In this document: positions 12,389 through 24,555 of the stretch, one piece after another
Layout: every line of letters starts with the position of its first letter
How positions within the stretch are numbered: the stretch's first letter is position 1
NCBI GenBank assembly: GCA_023846275.1
Contig: CM043868.1
Span: 9,319,653-9,383,652 of the forward strand
Reading direction: 5' to 3'
Source of the DNA: Vanilla planifolia
Lineage: Eukaryota > Streptophyta > Magnoliopsida > Asparagales > Orchidaceae
DNA: 64,000 nt
Program-made: the position numbers and the translations under genes
Notes under the pieces: model-generated
Told to the model about the DNA's origin: nothing
The model's input: the letters and a program-made list of their open reading frames with translations, nothing else
The model's database searches: none

Positions 12389-15157
12389 AACCTTATTATT
12401 AAGGCAAAATACGGGGTCCCCTACGGGGGATCAAACAGGTAATCCGAGTACAAGAGCTTGCAAAACGGCTCAGGGAGGGGCTCACCCCGTCCCCAGCTGA
12501 AGCTGGACCAACACGCGGCACGCGCCACCCAGTCCGCCGACGCGTTGCCTTCCCTGTAAACACAAGAGATGACGAGGGCGTCGAGGCCGCGAGCATGGAG
12601 AATTGCTTTGGCAAATACACCCCTCGTGAGCACCTGGGCAATGATATCACGTACGTCAAGCATAGCGTCCGTGGAGTCGGTTTGGACCTCGATGGCCCGG
12701 ACGTCCGGGAACACTAATCTGGCCGCTTCAAAGGCCTCCAAGAGAGCGTAAACTTCCATGGCTCCACTAGCTTGAGATATAATTTTCTTTCCAAGCACCA
12801 GCAGGGGCTTGCCCACATGATCCCTGGCAACCAGACCAAGACCCGCCGAGTGATCCCCAACGGCTGCATCACAGTTGAATTTGACCCATCCAGTGGGAGG
12901 GGGAACCCAATTGTGGGCTACATTCAGTTCAGGTGAGCTGAATGGGTTCCCGCAGGACATGGAGGGACGCGTTCGGTGAAGCAGAGCAACCTCAATCTGC
13001 AGCTTGCGTATAATAAAACTGTAATTAGGCCTCTCATCGTAGTGCTTCTTCGCATTGCGGAAATCCCAGATGTAATACATTGCCGTGGCAATGGTGGCAG
13101 CGTACTTCCAATTATAATCAATGCTATGTGCTGGCGCTGCTACAAGTTCAAAGAGCCTCTGTAAATGCCCAGAGCCCTCATCAGGAAGAGGACCAATCGC
13201 CGAGATGGCTTCGCGAAGTAGGTTGCAGCGCCAGATAGCCTGTGCATGCGGGCACTCCCAGACAAAGTGTTCCCGCGTCTCATCCGCAGGACAACCCCAG
13301 ATACAGTTACTACACTCGGCAAGCCCTCTGCGAACGAGCCAGACTACGGTAGGAAGGTGATCACCCATCAGCCGCCAAAGGAAGAGTTTCACCCTAGGCA
13401 GCACCTTAAGCTTCCAGATCTGCTTCGAATACTTCGAGTTAACTTCCGCGACTTCAGACATATTGCCACCACGCATGTGCGAGTAGAATTTTAGATTGTT
13501 GACCCGTGGCGACTCCGTTTGCAACTGCAGAAGAATGTCATGGCTGCGGGCCCAAGGCAGGTGCAAGACGCGATCAAGAAGGAGGTCACTTGCCCAAACC
13601 CTAATACTTGCTTCATTCCAGACACCCACCTCGCAAACGCATGCACTAACGTAAGTAGGCCAATCCACGTCCATGTTGATGAACGTAGGTCACAAGCAGA
13701 TAGGGAGCACACCAAGCCAGTTGTCTTCAGCAAATAAAACTCCCTTGCCGTCCCCAATTCGCCACACAAAGTTAGCGAGGGCGCACGGCATAGCAGCTGC
13801 AAGAAGCCTGCAAGCAAGGGATGCCCTCCGGGGAGACTTAACAAGCGAGTGGGCAGCGCCGTATTTAGCAGCCACGGTGCAAACCCACGGGATCTCCTCA
13901 CGCCCAATCAATCTTCTGCAGTGTTTCATGGTCAAGACCCGTTGCCATGTACGCAAGTCAAGAAGGCCAAGGCCCCCCGCATCCTTAGGCAGAGTGATCT
14001 TCTCCCAGCTGGCATAATGCATCCTCCTTCCTCCCGTGGCGCCGCTCCAAAGGAACTTTCTAAACTTCCGCTCCGCCACGTCAATGGCACGCTTCGGCAA
14101 GACGCAATGGCTCATCAAGTAGGTGGGGATAGAGTTGAGGACGCATTTGATCATGGCAATCCTCCCAGCAAGCGATAGATGCCTAGTGCGCCAATTCATC
14201 ACCTGATCATTGATTTTTTGGAGCAGGAAATTAACATCCTTGAACTTGATTGGTTTCGCCGAGATTGGAATTCCCAGGTAAGAAAGATTCTCCCCCCGCG
14301 CCATGTGTAATTTCCTCGCAATTAGGATCTTCCTTTTGGTACTAGTGAACTTGCTGAAGAATGCCTTAGATTTCGAGAGGTTCACAGTCATACCTGTGGC
14401 TCTGCAGAACTCTTGCATGGCCAAGTTGATGGCTTGCGCAGCAGCACGAGTAGCCGAGGCATATATGAGGATGTCATCGGCGAACAAGAGGTGGGATACA
14501 AGTGGAGAGTCCTTCCCAGGGCTAAACCCCAACAGCGACCTGGATTCATAGTTGTGGATGATGGCGGAGAGATACTCCGTCACAAGGGTGAACAAGTACG
14601 GCGAAAGGGGGCAGCCCTGCCGCAAACCACGTTGGGCATGAATCCAGGGAATCCGAGAGCCGTTAAGCAAGACAGCATATCTAGGGTTGACAATACACGC
14701 CTCAACCCAGTCGCACCAAGTAGGCGGAAAACCCATCGCCTTCAGGATGTTCATTACGCTCTCCCATTGCACCGAGTCGAAGGCTTGCTCCATATCCACC
14801 TTAACCGCCATGAGTCCAGCCCTCGCGGAGGACGAGTGCATTCGCGAGGCCATTTCCTGAGCCATAAAGATGTTATCCGCAACGCATCTACCTGGCACAA
14901 ACGCACCCTGTTCACTGGAAATGAGGAAGGGGAGGATAGGCTTGAGTCTTCCAACAAGAACACGTGCAACGACTTTGTAGATAAAGTTGCATAGGCTAAT
15001 TGGCCGGAACTGCTCCGGCCTGCATGCGCCTTGAGATTTCGGAACAAGGATAACGAGGGTATCCTTCCAACAGCTAGGCATATACTTTCCAGCAAAGAAG
15101 GAGAGCACGGCTCTAATGGTGTCTTCCTGAGTAATCTGCCAATAGCTCTGGACGAAG
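12389..15157 (-). mobile_element. 5'-truncated L1-type LINE with RNase H
   Basis: This is a minus-strand non-LTR retrotransposon of about 2.77 kb, clearly richer in GC than the AT-rich host DNA. It keeps the reverse transcriptase, the zinc-binding C-terminal region and an RNase H domain, and has lost ORF1 and the endonuclease, as expected from 5' truncation. The 3' end is a very short untranslated region with a TAATAA-like tail at about 12389-12420. A tentative 6-bp target duplication GAAATA is seen at 12383-12388 and 15158-15163. The homologous site in PLR copy 2 (about 42954-42970) is empty. The insertion lies between the TATA box and the start codon of PLR copy 1, in antisense orientation to the gene. 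Confidence 0.85.
12421..15156 (-). pseudogene. LINE ORF2 C-terminal part (reverse transcriptase, zf-RVT, RNase H)
   Basis: One reading frame runs from the truncation point near 15156 to a TAG at 12421-12423, interrupted by a single in-frame TGA at 13690-13692. Counting residues from 15108, the RT part shows RPISLCN (35-41), KVDMEQAFD (103-111), GLRQGCPLSP (161-170) and the catalytic FADD (209-212). After the TGA comes a Cys/His zf-RVT region (CSNC...CP...HFVWECPHAQ). The RNase H domain follows with its acidic residues in NCDAA, MEVYALLEA, QTDS and NASADWVA. This is the Ta11/L1 plant LINE arrangement. With only one nonsense codon over about 910 codons, the insertion looks young. The element cannot be autonomous because the endonuclease is missing. 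Confidence 0.88.
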
Positions 15158-15192
15158 GAAATAGAGAGAGTATGTGTGAGTGAGAAATAGAA

Positions 15193-18068
15193 ATGGAAAT
15201 AGAGATAGAGCGAAGCGTTAAAGAGAAGGGCATGGTTCTGGTGGTTGGTGGAACAGGGTACCTTGGGAGAAGGTTGGTTGGTGCAAGCTTAGCTGCAGGG
15301 TACCCAACATTTGTGCTGCTTCGGCCGGAGATCGGCGTCGACATAGACAAGGTGCAGCTGCTACTGTCCTTTAAACAGCAAGGAGCTCGCCTCGTGGAGG
15401 GTTCGTTCTCCGATCACCGGAGCCTCGTCGCCGCCGTCCGCCAAGTTGACGTGGTGATCTGTGCCATTTCCGGCGTTCACATCAGGAGTCACCATATACT
15501 TCTCCAGCAAAAGCTGGTCCATGCCATCAAAGAGGCCGGCAACATAAAGGTTATTGTAGGACTCTCTTTCTCTCTCTAAATTTACATAAAGAGCTTTGCT
15601 ATAAAGTTTAATTAGTTTGGATTTTAAAACATTTATTTATCCACTTAAAAAAATGAAAAAACTTCTTAAATATTTTGTTTACCAATCACGCTTTAAACAA
15701 CGTGCTTGAGCAAAAACTTTCATTTGCAAAAGTTCTTCCAAAAATATAGATTAGTTTTAAATTTAATAAATCTTTTAAGAAAATTTGATTTAACACAAAA
15801 ATATAGATTAATTTTAAATTTAATAAATCTTTTAAGAAAATTTGATTTAACACAAAGACTTGTATAAATTAAATCTAAATTTATTGGCACATAAAATCGT
15901 CTTAGTTTTTCATATAGTGCTTGTGAATAATTTTTCAGTTTAAAAAACTTTAAAAAATATTTTAAAATCAGTTTTATGTTGGCTAAATTGAAGTTTTATG
16001 CCTTATAAATAATAGAATAATAAGTTTTCACTTCATAGAAACAATAATTTCCTTTTATAGAAATTGAAAATAGATAACATAAAAAAAATTTAGATAAAAA
16101 CTTTTAATTCAAAAACAAAATATTTTCTCTCTGCATTTAATTCAATTTTAAGTGCCGGCCTTGCTATGAAATTTAATTTTTAATTCATCTAAATAACTTG
16201 TTTTTGGATTTCAAAAAGATTTCTTAACGGTCTTAAAAAATCATATTATTTCCAGCATATTTTGCATGTCAATCACGTTGAAAACGTGTTCAAGAAAAGA
16301 AAAAAAAAAAACAAATTGAAATATAAACGAAAAAAGTCTTACTGTCATCCGATTTAATTTCATACTCTCTTTTTCTCTTAGTCATATCAAATATTTATCT
16401 ATTTATTTATTTACTTAATCTTTCTATTTATTCCTTATCTCCTTTTCTTTATAAATAGTTAAATAACAAATTTTAATTTTATAAAATAATTAGTATTAGA
16501 AAATATGTAGAAAAAGAACAAACATAATATTATATTTATAACCCAGAAGAAAATATTTGGATAAAAATATTTTAATTTAAAAAACTTAATATTCTCTTTC
16601 AAACAAAATGTTAATCAGTATGTCATAAAAATCTTATATGATAAAAATAAATTTATAAGAAAAACATATTCATTATTAACTAAATTCTAATTATTCTCAT
16701 AAAAACTTTATCTAATATTGATCCATTAAAAGTTTAAATAAATTAATATATCAAAAAATAAAAGTCTATCAACTTAAATGTTAATTTTAGATTAATCTAT
16801 AGAAAATTACATCAATTCAAATAAAGAGAGGAGTAATCAAAGTTTAAACATCCTTTTTTTTTTCTCCATAGAGATTCTTTCCCTCCGAATTTGGGACTGA
16901 CCCGGCAAGAATGGCACACGCATTGGCCCCTGGGAGAGTAACCTTCGACGATAAGATGGTGGTTAGGAAGGCAATAGAGGAAGCCAACATTCCCTTTACT
17001 TATGTTTCTGCAAACTGCTCCATGGGTTACTTTGTTGGTGGCCTTTGCCAACCAGGAAAGATAATCCCTTCAAGAGAAAGCGTAAGCTTGCTTGGAGATG
17101 GCAACGTGAAGGGTAAGTCTTCCGTCTATTATCTTTCAATGGTAGCCTAGAGTTCCCAAGGTTTAGTCATATTTCCCAAACAACCTTTGAGATTTTTTTC
17201 TTCAGTTACCTGATATATAATCAATGGACAACTGCCACGCAGCTCCTCCACATGTCTGTTGATCTGTTCTAGATTCATCGTCAATCCTCATTTGAGTAGC
17301 ACAATAGCTTTCAGGATATTCTGAAGACTTTATCAAGGTCATATTCTAATCAAACTTTCAAAAAACTTCTAAAAACTCGAAAAACTTCCAAACTTAGTAT
17401 ACTGGAATGATATTATGTTAAACCCAAGGATCTTTGCTACTTCTGGCTCTTATATTGCTTGACATTAGTCAATCTTTTGAAAGAAAAGTTATAATTTTTT
17501 ATAGTCTTTCTTTTAACATGTATTTTCTTTTTTCCTTTTATACTTTTCTTTATCAATTGTATATGCCAATCCAACCTTCCCAAGTTGCAAACAGTTTTCA
17601 TGAAATGTTTATTTGTTATTCGATTGAAGCGGTCTATGTTGATGAGGATTGCATTGCGACATACACCATCAAGGTGATCGATGACCAACGAACAGTAAAC
17701 AAAACCTTGTATATTAGACCATTGGAGAACATACTCTCACAGAGAGAAGTGGTTAAGGCATGGGAAGAGCTAATTAGTAAAGAGCTTGAGAAGACCAACA
17801 TTTTAGAAGAGGACTTCATTAGTCTCATTGAAGGTGAATAGAAGAAACTTTCTCTTTTTAAACCATTTATAGAACTTACAGTAGACTTTGCTCACATCTT
17901 TCAGGCGAAGTATATGAAAAACAGGTTGGCCTGGGATGTTATTACCATATCTTCTATGAAAGTTGTTTGACAAATTTCGAGATAGGGGATCAGGGGGAAG
18001 AGGCCTCAAATTTGTATCTCGAGGTTACATATACTCGAGTCAAGGATTATTTGAAGCGTTATCTATGA
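15193..18068 (+). CDS. PLR: Pinoresinol-lariciresinol reductase, copy 1
   Basis: Exons are 15193-15549, 16872-17112, 17630-17833 and 17905-18068. All introns are GT-AG, and the spliced product is 321 aa, the usual size for PLR. PLR reduces pinoresinol to lariciresinol and then secoisolariciresinol with NADPH in the cytosol. Visible signatures are the Rossmann motif GGTGYLG (residues 19-25), Arg44 where the NADPH phosphate is bound, the PLR-type LLSFKQQGARLVEGSFSDH stretch, RFFPSEFG (120-127), and the catalytic Lys147 in TFDDKMVVRKAIEEANIPFTY. PCBER and isoflavone reductases lack the SFKQQGA/GSFSDH combination. The frame is open throughout. However, the C-terminal half carries Cys207, Leu for Pro in RPPEN, Cys279 in GHYYH and Ser287 in YEGC, where copy 2 keeps the family residues. 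The promoter is split by a LINE, so expression is doubtful. The start is the first ATG and matches copy 2. Confidence 0.88.
15741..15852. repeat. 56-bp tandem duplication in intron 1 of PLR copy 1
   Basis: The unit AAAATATAGATTA... occurs at 15741-15796 and 15797-15852 with one visible mismatch. Intron 1 of copy 2 has a single related copy (about 43572-43610), so the duplication is recent and specific to copy 1. Confidence 0.85.
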
Positions 18069-20467
18069 ATTTCCCTCTAAAACTTTGTGATGTTGTCATG
18101 TGTTAATGGATGCTATTTCGCTTGTTGAGTTCCCAAGTATTTCGAGATAGAATAAGAAAGCTAGCAATTTTATGGTAAAAATAATGTTTTGACCTTCTAA
18201 TTAGTTCGCCTCAGTTGTTTGGGTCTTTATTGAAATTTAGTTCAACACATAGGCTTTTACAATTTTCCTATCTTAAAAGGTTATGATAATTCTTTCTTCT
18301 TCTAGATTAAGAATTATGTTGGCATATAGATCAATTCATTGGTGATGAAAAAGAAGACATCACAATATGAAGTAAAAGTCTAAAAATATTAATGGTGATT
18401 TAAATGGTTATAACTATTATAACACATTTTAGTTTATGTTCATAACTATTATATAACACATGCCTAATCCCTTTTGCAAGGTAATATTTTTAAAGACCTT
18501 AATTATTTGATTTGATAAAAACTTTAAATAACAACATAAAAACTTATATGATATTTTCACTAAAATAAATTGACATGGATGTCATTAAAATTTATGTAAT
18601 ATCAAGATGTCGATCATTTGGAAATTTACAATAAAAATAAAAACTAAGAGAGATATCATTGAAATATGTTAAGAAAAATCTAGATAAATTTTCTATAGTA
18701 TTGAAATATAGTTTTTTACTGTTTTTCAAAAATATAATTAATTAAATAACCACATAATCTTATCTATTGGGTATCATCATTATGTAAGACATATTTGTAT
18801 TTGTAGATGTAAGGATTGCTACTTATGAGAAAGTATTAACCATAGTGATATATTTGTCAAACATGACTACCTAGTTGGCTGCTTAAGAGGAAGTGAGGTC
18901 TCGAAGCACCTCAAGACTGATGAAGTCGTTGAGGTATCAAGATGCTAGCCTTGAATAATTTACTCTATAAAATCCTAAGCTAGGATCATGGGTGCTAAAA
19001 GGCATGATATGGTCTTGAGATATTAATTGCTCAAGTAGATTCTCTCTTGAACTAAGCATCAAGTTTTGGAGACAATCAACCACATTCAAAAGAAAATTAG
19101 CAAAAACTTTCCTATGAGTATAATTGCCTTTCCTTCTTTATCACCAAATGTTATTTGCACACCTTTCATTTGTACATCCATTCTTAATAACGAGGCCCAA
19201 TACAAATATAGATTGTATAATATGTAGCTATCAAAGGTATTTTGTTAGTTATTCATTTAAAAAAAATATTGACACTTCTAGCTACAATTCACCAAGTACA
19301 ACAATTTAATTAAAATTGATTATTGTGATGATTCTATCATAACTAAAAACAAAATGTACATATCTCAAATGTTTTTTAAAACAAACCACTAATAAAACTA
19401 TAGCAATTTTCATTTATTCTTAAACTTTCTTATTAAAAATTTCAAAAATTATCATAAATTAGCTAGCTTATATAGAAATACTCAAGTAGTCTTATTAATT
19501 ATTAACATTTCATAATCATATCACCATCTAAAATTCACAAAAATTGAAATAAGAAGATAAACACAATAGCATCACAACACAAAAGATTGATGTAGAAACC
19601 TTGTACGGTAAAACCAAATACAAGAGAAGCCCAAGATAAGGATTAGCATTCAAAAACCTTAGATTGACTAAAAACTAAAATCCTTGATGGATAAAGGTGA
19701 CTTATTGCCACTTAGCAACTTATTAAGTAAGTGATTTCCAAGATTCATGAAGAAATATCTTTGATCCATAAATATAGGAGTTCTTTATTAACAAAAATAA
19801 GTTATAGAATAAAGTTGAGGTATTAAAGCAAAATTGGAGATATAGTGTTGGCAAATTAAGGTGGATGAAAGTATGACAATTGTGTGAAGAAAACAAAGCA
19901 CTAGAGAAGAATAATACTAAAAGAGTTTCGAGTGAAACAATAGTTAAAGTAAAACTAGAATTGTACGATCCTATTGGATTCATTAGGTGCCTTTAGAGAG
20001 CATCGTCAGGAACCCATAGTAAGAATGAATAAGAATGTGGTTAATGTGGTGGCGTCAAGGATGGAATAGTTACACTTGATAGACATGATGGCATTTCAAA
20101 ATGTGGTTAGGTTATTAATGCTAATGTTAATCAAGAAAAATTTAAAACTCATTTGCTAATTGAGCTTGAGATATACCACATTTTAGCAAAGAGGGCATTG
20201 ACAATTTCATGTGACTTGCATCAACACTAAAAAATAGATTGACTCAAATAGGATATGTTTCTACTCATTATCATCAACATGAGAGACTATATTACAATGC
20301 TAGTAAAAAATAAATCTTCAGCACATAAATTGCACCTAAATGGGACCATCATAAATAAAAGCTTTGTTTTTTGCTTTTCTGCCTTCACCTACAATCAAGA
20401 TGTTGCTGTAATTTCTTTTGTATAAAAACAATTCTCCTCTCACTATATGCTCAACTTCTTTCACTCA
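18069..20467. repeat. 3' flank of PLR copy 1, duplicated at copy 2
   Basis: This non-coding flank is collinear with 47464-49484 downstream of copy 2, and its first part with 33320-33903 downstream of the PLR fragment. It carries about 500 bp (roughly 18372-18880) not present at copy 2. No other gene is seen. No clear polyadenylation signal can be assigned; AATAAG near 18148 is a weak candidate. Confidence 0.7.
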
Positions 20468-22974
20468 TCTTCCATATTATGGATATTATATCTTTGTTAT
20501 TTATGGTATATGTGATTGCTTACACATAGGATAAAATAAATATAAACTCTTTAGATAAATAAATGAATAAATGGAAGGAGATAATTTTAATGGGTAATGA
20601 TATATGATTCAATATCAAAAAATACAATAATATATTATACATCTTATCTAAAAATTAGTTAACAATGAAAGAAATTCCAAAAGCTTGAAGTAAGTGATAA
20701 TGGCTAACCATTATGGTTTCTTTGAGAAATATGCCTTTTTCATGGGATGCATAAATGTTTTTCTTTTAATAAATAAAATAATTAGGGTTGAGAATATGGT
20801 CTATTATGTTTGTCATTAACTTTGTGTTTATCAACTTTTAGCTTTTTCTATTTTGCTTACTAAATGAAACCTTATACCTCTTGCTTCCTGCTTTTTATTT
20901 CATCAATGAAGAAAATTAGGAATATTAATTTAGCTACCCTAGGTCATGACTATGTCTATTCTCTTTAATATGGCTAAACTAAATTGAGAAAGAAATTAAA
21001 CAATGATAATACTTCTCCTTCATCATCCATCCTTTCTTCTTCCTTGGGTAATAAGAAACCAAACTCTTTTTTACATAACTGTTTATGCACCATTCATATT
21101 CTTTCATAATCTTCTTTTCTCTTATCATCATGCACAAGGAATATGCTTATCATTGGCTTAGTTACTATACAACCAAACCCTAATTTTATTGTTATAGTTA
21201 GATTATGGTTTTCAAAAATCAATTAAAGTTTAGAGATATTTAAGACTTTCAAATTAAGAGGGGTAAGAAATTATCTATAATATTTAATAAAAAAATAGTT
21301 TGTTCACTAATATTAATTGGACTAGAAAAGCTTGAAAATGTTAAATTTTATTTCTAAAATTTTTATTCCCACTCTCATTCTACTCCTTATTAGCCATTGT
21401 CATTCTCATTATCCCTTGATTATCCTCTTCTTCTCTCTAACAATTTTTCTTATTTTATCAATCAATTTACTACAATGTTTCTTTTTCTTATTACCAATTG
21501 TCACATCTCTCAATACCATTCATGCTCTTGCCTTTTTCACTCCAATTGGAAATAAGGCTACATCAAATTAATTTTTTTCTCTCTCTATGAGTAGTCCCTT
21601 AAGTTGTCACTAGTCTTCTTTTAGGGATTCCATTACCAAGATAAGAATAATGTTTCGTCTTTCGTTGGTCATTTCACCTTAGGAGTCATTGTCATTCTTG
21701 TTGTCTTTAGTAATAATAGTGTCCCCTCTTTAGTGCTGATTATGTTGTCACAAAAATTACAAGACATTATTAACATTGTCAAGATTTGCAAGTACAACCA
21801 CCCATGGTGGGATTATCTTCTCATCTTTGGTGACTTTAATTGTTAACAAAGTTATGTTATTAATTACTGCTTTCATGTATTTTAATTCATTATAAACATA
21901 GGTATTTATATAAATCATTTTGTTGGTATAGATTAATAATATATTTAACATGGATATCTTAATCCTTAATGTAGGCTAAATATACATTAAACAATGTATG
22001 ATGATATTTTATGAGAGTGTTATTATTTAAATGTAATATCTATATTTATTTTATTTTATTGTAGACCAAATGACTTAAGGTTTTTGTGGGAGCTTAGATT
22101 AGAGAATACCATAGGTTTTATTCAAGTTATATAATTTGTTTGGTTTAATAATATTTTTTAATAATCACTTTTTATGCCTTTTTCTTTATAGATGTAACAC
22201 ATGAGCAAGTTAATTTGTATATTTAGCTTATTCTATTAGCCAAACATTTTTTTAATATGTTATTATTGCATATTTTGAGTAGATGAAATGTTGAAATTAT
22301 GCACAATTACAAATAAACAAATGTATCTTTGCTCATGCTAACTTGTGTTGGGTCCTAAAGAAAGGGACTAAATTATTATTACAAGATTCTAAAAAAATTC
22401 TTTTGATAAACTCAAAAATAAATAAAACTTTTAAAACTACCTTATATAGTTCCACACCTCTAGTTGATTTCCTTCAATATTATCGAGTAGAGTACTTTTC
22501 AATGGCTACAATAGAATAATCAAATGCAACAAAAATAAAAACCATGATAAGTAATGAATGAGAAACAAGATTTGTAAATAATTCGACTTAAGCCATACTA
22601 CCTACTTAAGTGTCATTATACTAATCACTCCATCATAACTAAGTAGAGAAACACAATTAAAAGATGAGGTTTTTCACAAATTATCTACTATCCAGTTGTG
22701 GGTTAGACAAATCATTTCAAAATTAAACAACCCAAAGATATAACCAAGAGAACCAAATGAAAAGAACCAGTATGAAATATGTCACACAATACTGAGCAAA
22801 TATGCAAATAAAAGTGCTTAATTATAAATTAAACAATAATATTACAAATGCTTTCAATAGCTTTTTGATGAGCGAAGATGATGTAATTTTTAATTTCTCT
22901 AACTCTTAAGCTATCTTGCTTGATGTTGCTTTGAAATTATCATATTTTAAACTAAGCTTGTACTTTTCTAGACC
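20468..22974. repeat. Segmental-duplication unit B
   Basis: This is collinear with 1-315 plus 3323-5550 (unit A) and 49485-51985 (unit C), but more diverged than A and C are from each other. The site that received the solo LTR in A is empty here (near 20793). Similarity stops sharply near 22974, after a CTTGTACTTTTCTAGAC-like block. Non-coding. Confidence 0.75.
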
Positions 22975-23830
22975 TGAGTCGATACATGTCAACATGCCAA
23001 AAGAGTTGACTCCAACCGACATGCACCACCCACGTCGACTAGCATCGAACATCGCCAGCAGTGACCCACTCTTGGCTCTTGACCTTGTGATGATAAGATC
23101 ATAGGTAGCCTAAGTAGTTAAGTATCAAATAATTTAGTTTTAGTTATATCTAAATAAAGCTTAAGTTAGCTTTGGTTTAGGCTAAATTAATACATAGGTT
23201 TTGATTTTTAGCTTAAAAAAACCCTAAAGATGGAATTTAGGATTAGAATGAGAACAGAGCACTTGTTAAGTCTTTAAGCATGCCTTAGATAAGGCTTTAG
23301 ACAAGTTTAGCTCTTGGTTAAATATTGGATGAAGGTTAGTCAAGATAAAGAACTCAACTTGACCTTAAGAGTGATGTTCAGCTTAGGCAAAAGGTTTTTT
23401 ATCCTCTTTGATGTTGGCTAAACCATATACAAAGTTTAAATTATTATACAAATCATGAATAGTTTGATTGAGCTCTTAGGCCATGGGTTAGATATTTTAG
23501 ATGATGATTTAGTGGCTCATGAGAGTCCTTTGAAAAGGGTGTAGTGGCTTAAGGTTACCTACATGGCATAAGACTCACCAGTGGAACTCATGCTAACCAA
23601 CGTTAAAAATATTGATCATGACTTTGGAAAAAGCCCTTAAGAGTAAGCCATGGATATGAACTTGAGTGGATGCTTATATTATAGCCCAAATAAGTGAGAA
23701 GATTTTAAAGAGGGCCTCAAATAAGGCTAGGGCAAAGATTAGATGTAAGTACAAATCATATGCATGAAATTTAGATAGGATAATCCTAAATAAATGAAAT
23801 GAAGTTTAAAAATAACTTTATGATCCTTAG

Positions 23831-24075
23831 ATAAGTGATTTAAGGTTTTGAGCGAACCCTAAAATCATTCAAAATAGTAGATAGATAAATCTAAATAGTT
23901 CATTTAGGATTGGATGAAAACATTATAATGCTCACATAATTGATTAGGGTTTTAGAGGAAACCATAGAATGACTAGATAATTAACTAGGGTAATGAAGGA
24001 AACCCTAAAATGTTTAAATAATGAATTAAGGATTTGAGAGGAAACAAGATGACCTTATAGTTAATTTGAGATTTA
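23831..24075. repeat. Degenerate minisatellite, about 40-bp unit
   Basis: Several imperfect units start with ATAA(T/G)(G/T)AATTA(A/G)GG-like sequence and contain GAGGAAACC. Starts seen at 23936, 23977, 24018 and 24057 give a period of 39-41 bp, with more diverged units before them. Confidence 0.6.
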
Positions 24076-24249
24076 AGAAAAAAAGAACACTCTGGATGAG
24101 CATGGATAAGTTATGTAATAAATTGGATTATTATGAGTATGATAAAAGAGACAAACTTGATGATATCAAGGATTGAGATGTAGTGGATCTCATGTTTTGG
24201 ACCCTCATACCAATAATTGATAGGTTAGATTATTGTACTCCCACAATAT

Positions 24250-24555
24250 TACATGGTGTAGCTGAGTGCCATTACGATATTCTACCAATTAAGAATTGTG
24301 TCAAATTTAATATGAGGTGTCTTAGTGCCACTAGGACATTCCACTGATAAAGGAATGTGTCAAATTATGTGTTGTGTCTTTGTTTCACTAGAACATTCTA
24401 TCAAGGAATGCATCATATTGTATGTGTTGTTGTTATGTACCACTAAGAAATTTCATTAACTAAAGGATGTGTTGAATTAAGTGGTGTAACTAAGTGCCAT
24501 TAAGACATTCCATAGATTGGAGAATATACTCAAATATATGGTGTGTTTGAGTGTG
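24250..24555. repeat. Degenerate minisatellite, about 57-bp unit, five copies
   Basis: Each unit contains a block like AGTGCCACTAGGACATTCC followed by AAGGAATGTGTCAAATT. Anchors lie at about 24264, 24323, 24381, 24434 and 24491, giving spacings of 53-59 bp. It is probably part of an old LTR. Confidence 0.65.

Noticed and set aside
14413-14994. Plus-strand open frame within the LINE
   Set aside because: Shadow of the minus-strand reverse transcriptase.
17113-17629. Alternative reading of PLR1 exon 2 or 3 extending into intron 2 (open frame from 17434)
   Set aside because: The GT/AG sites and exact exon lengths match copy 2; the open frame before 17630 does not match the PLR family.
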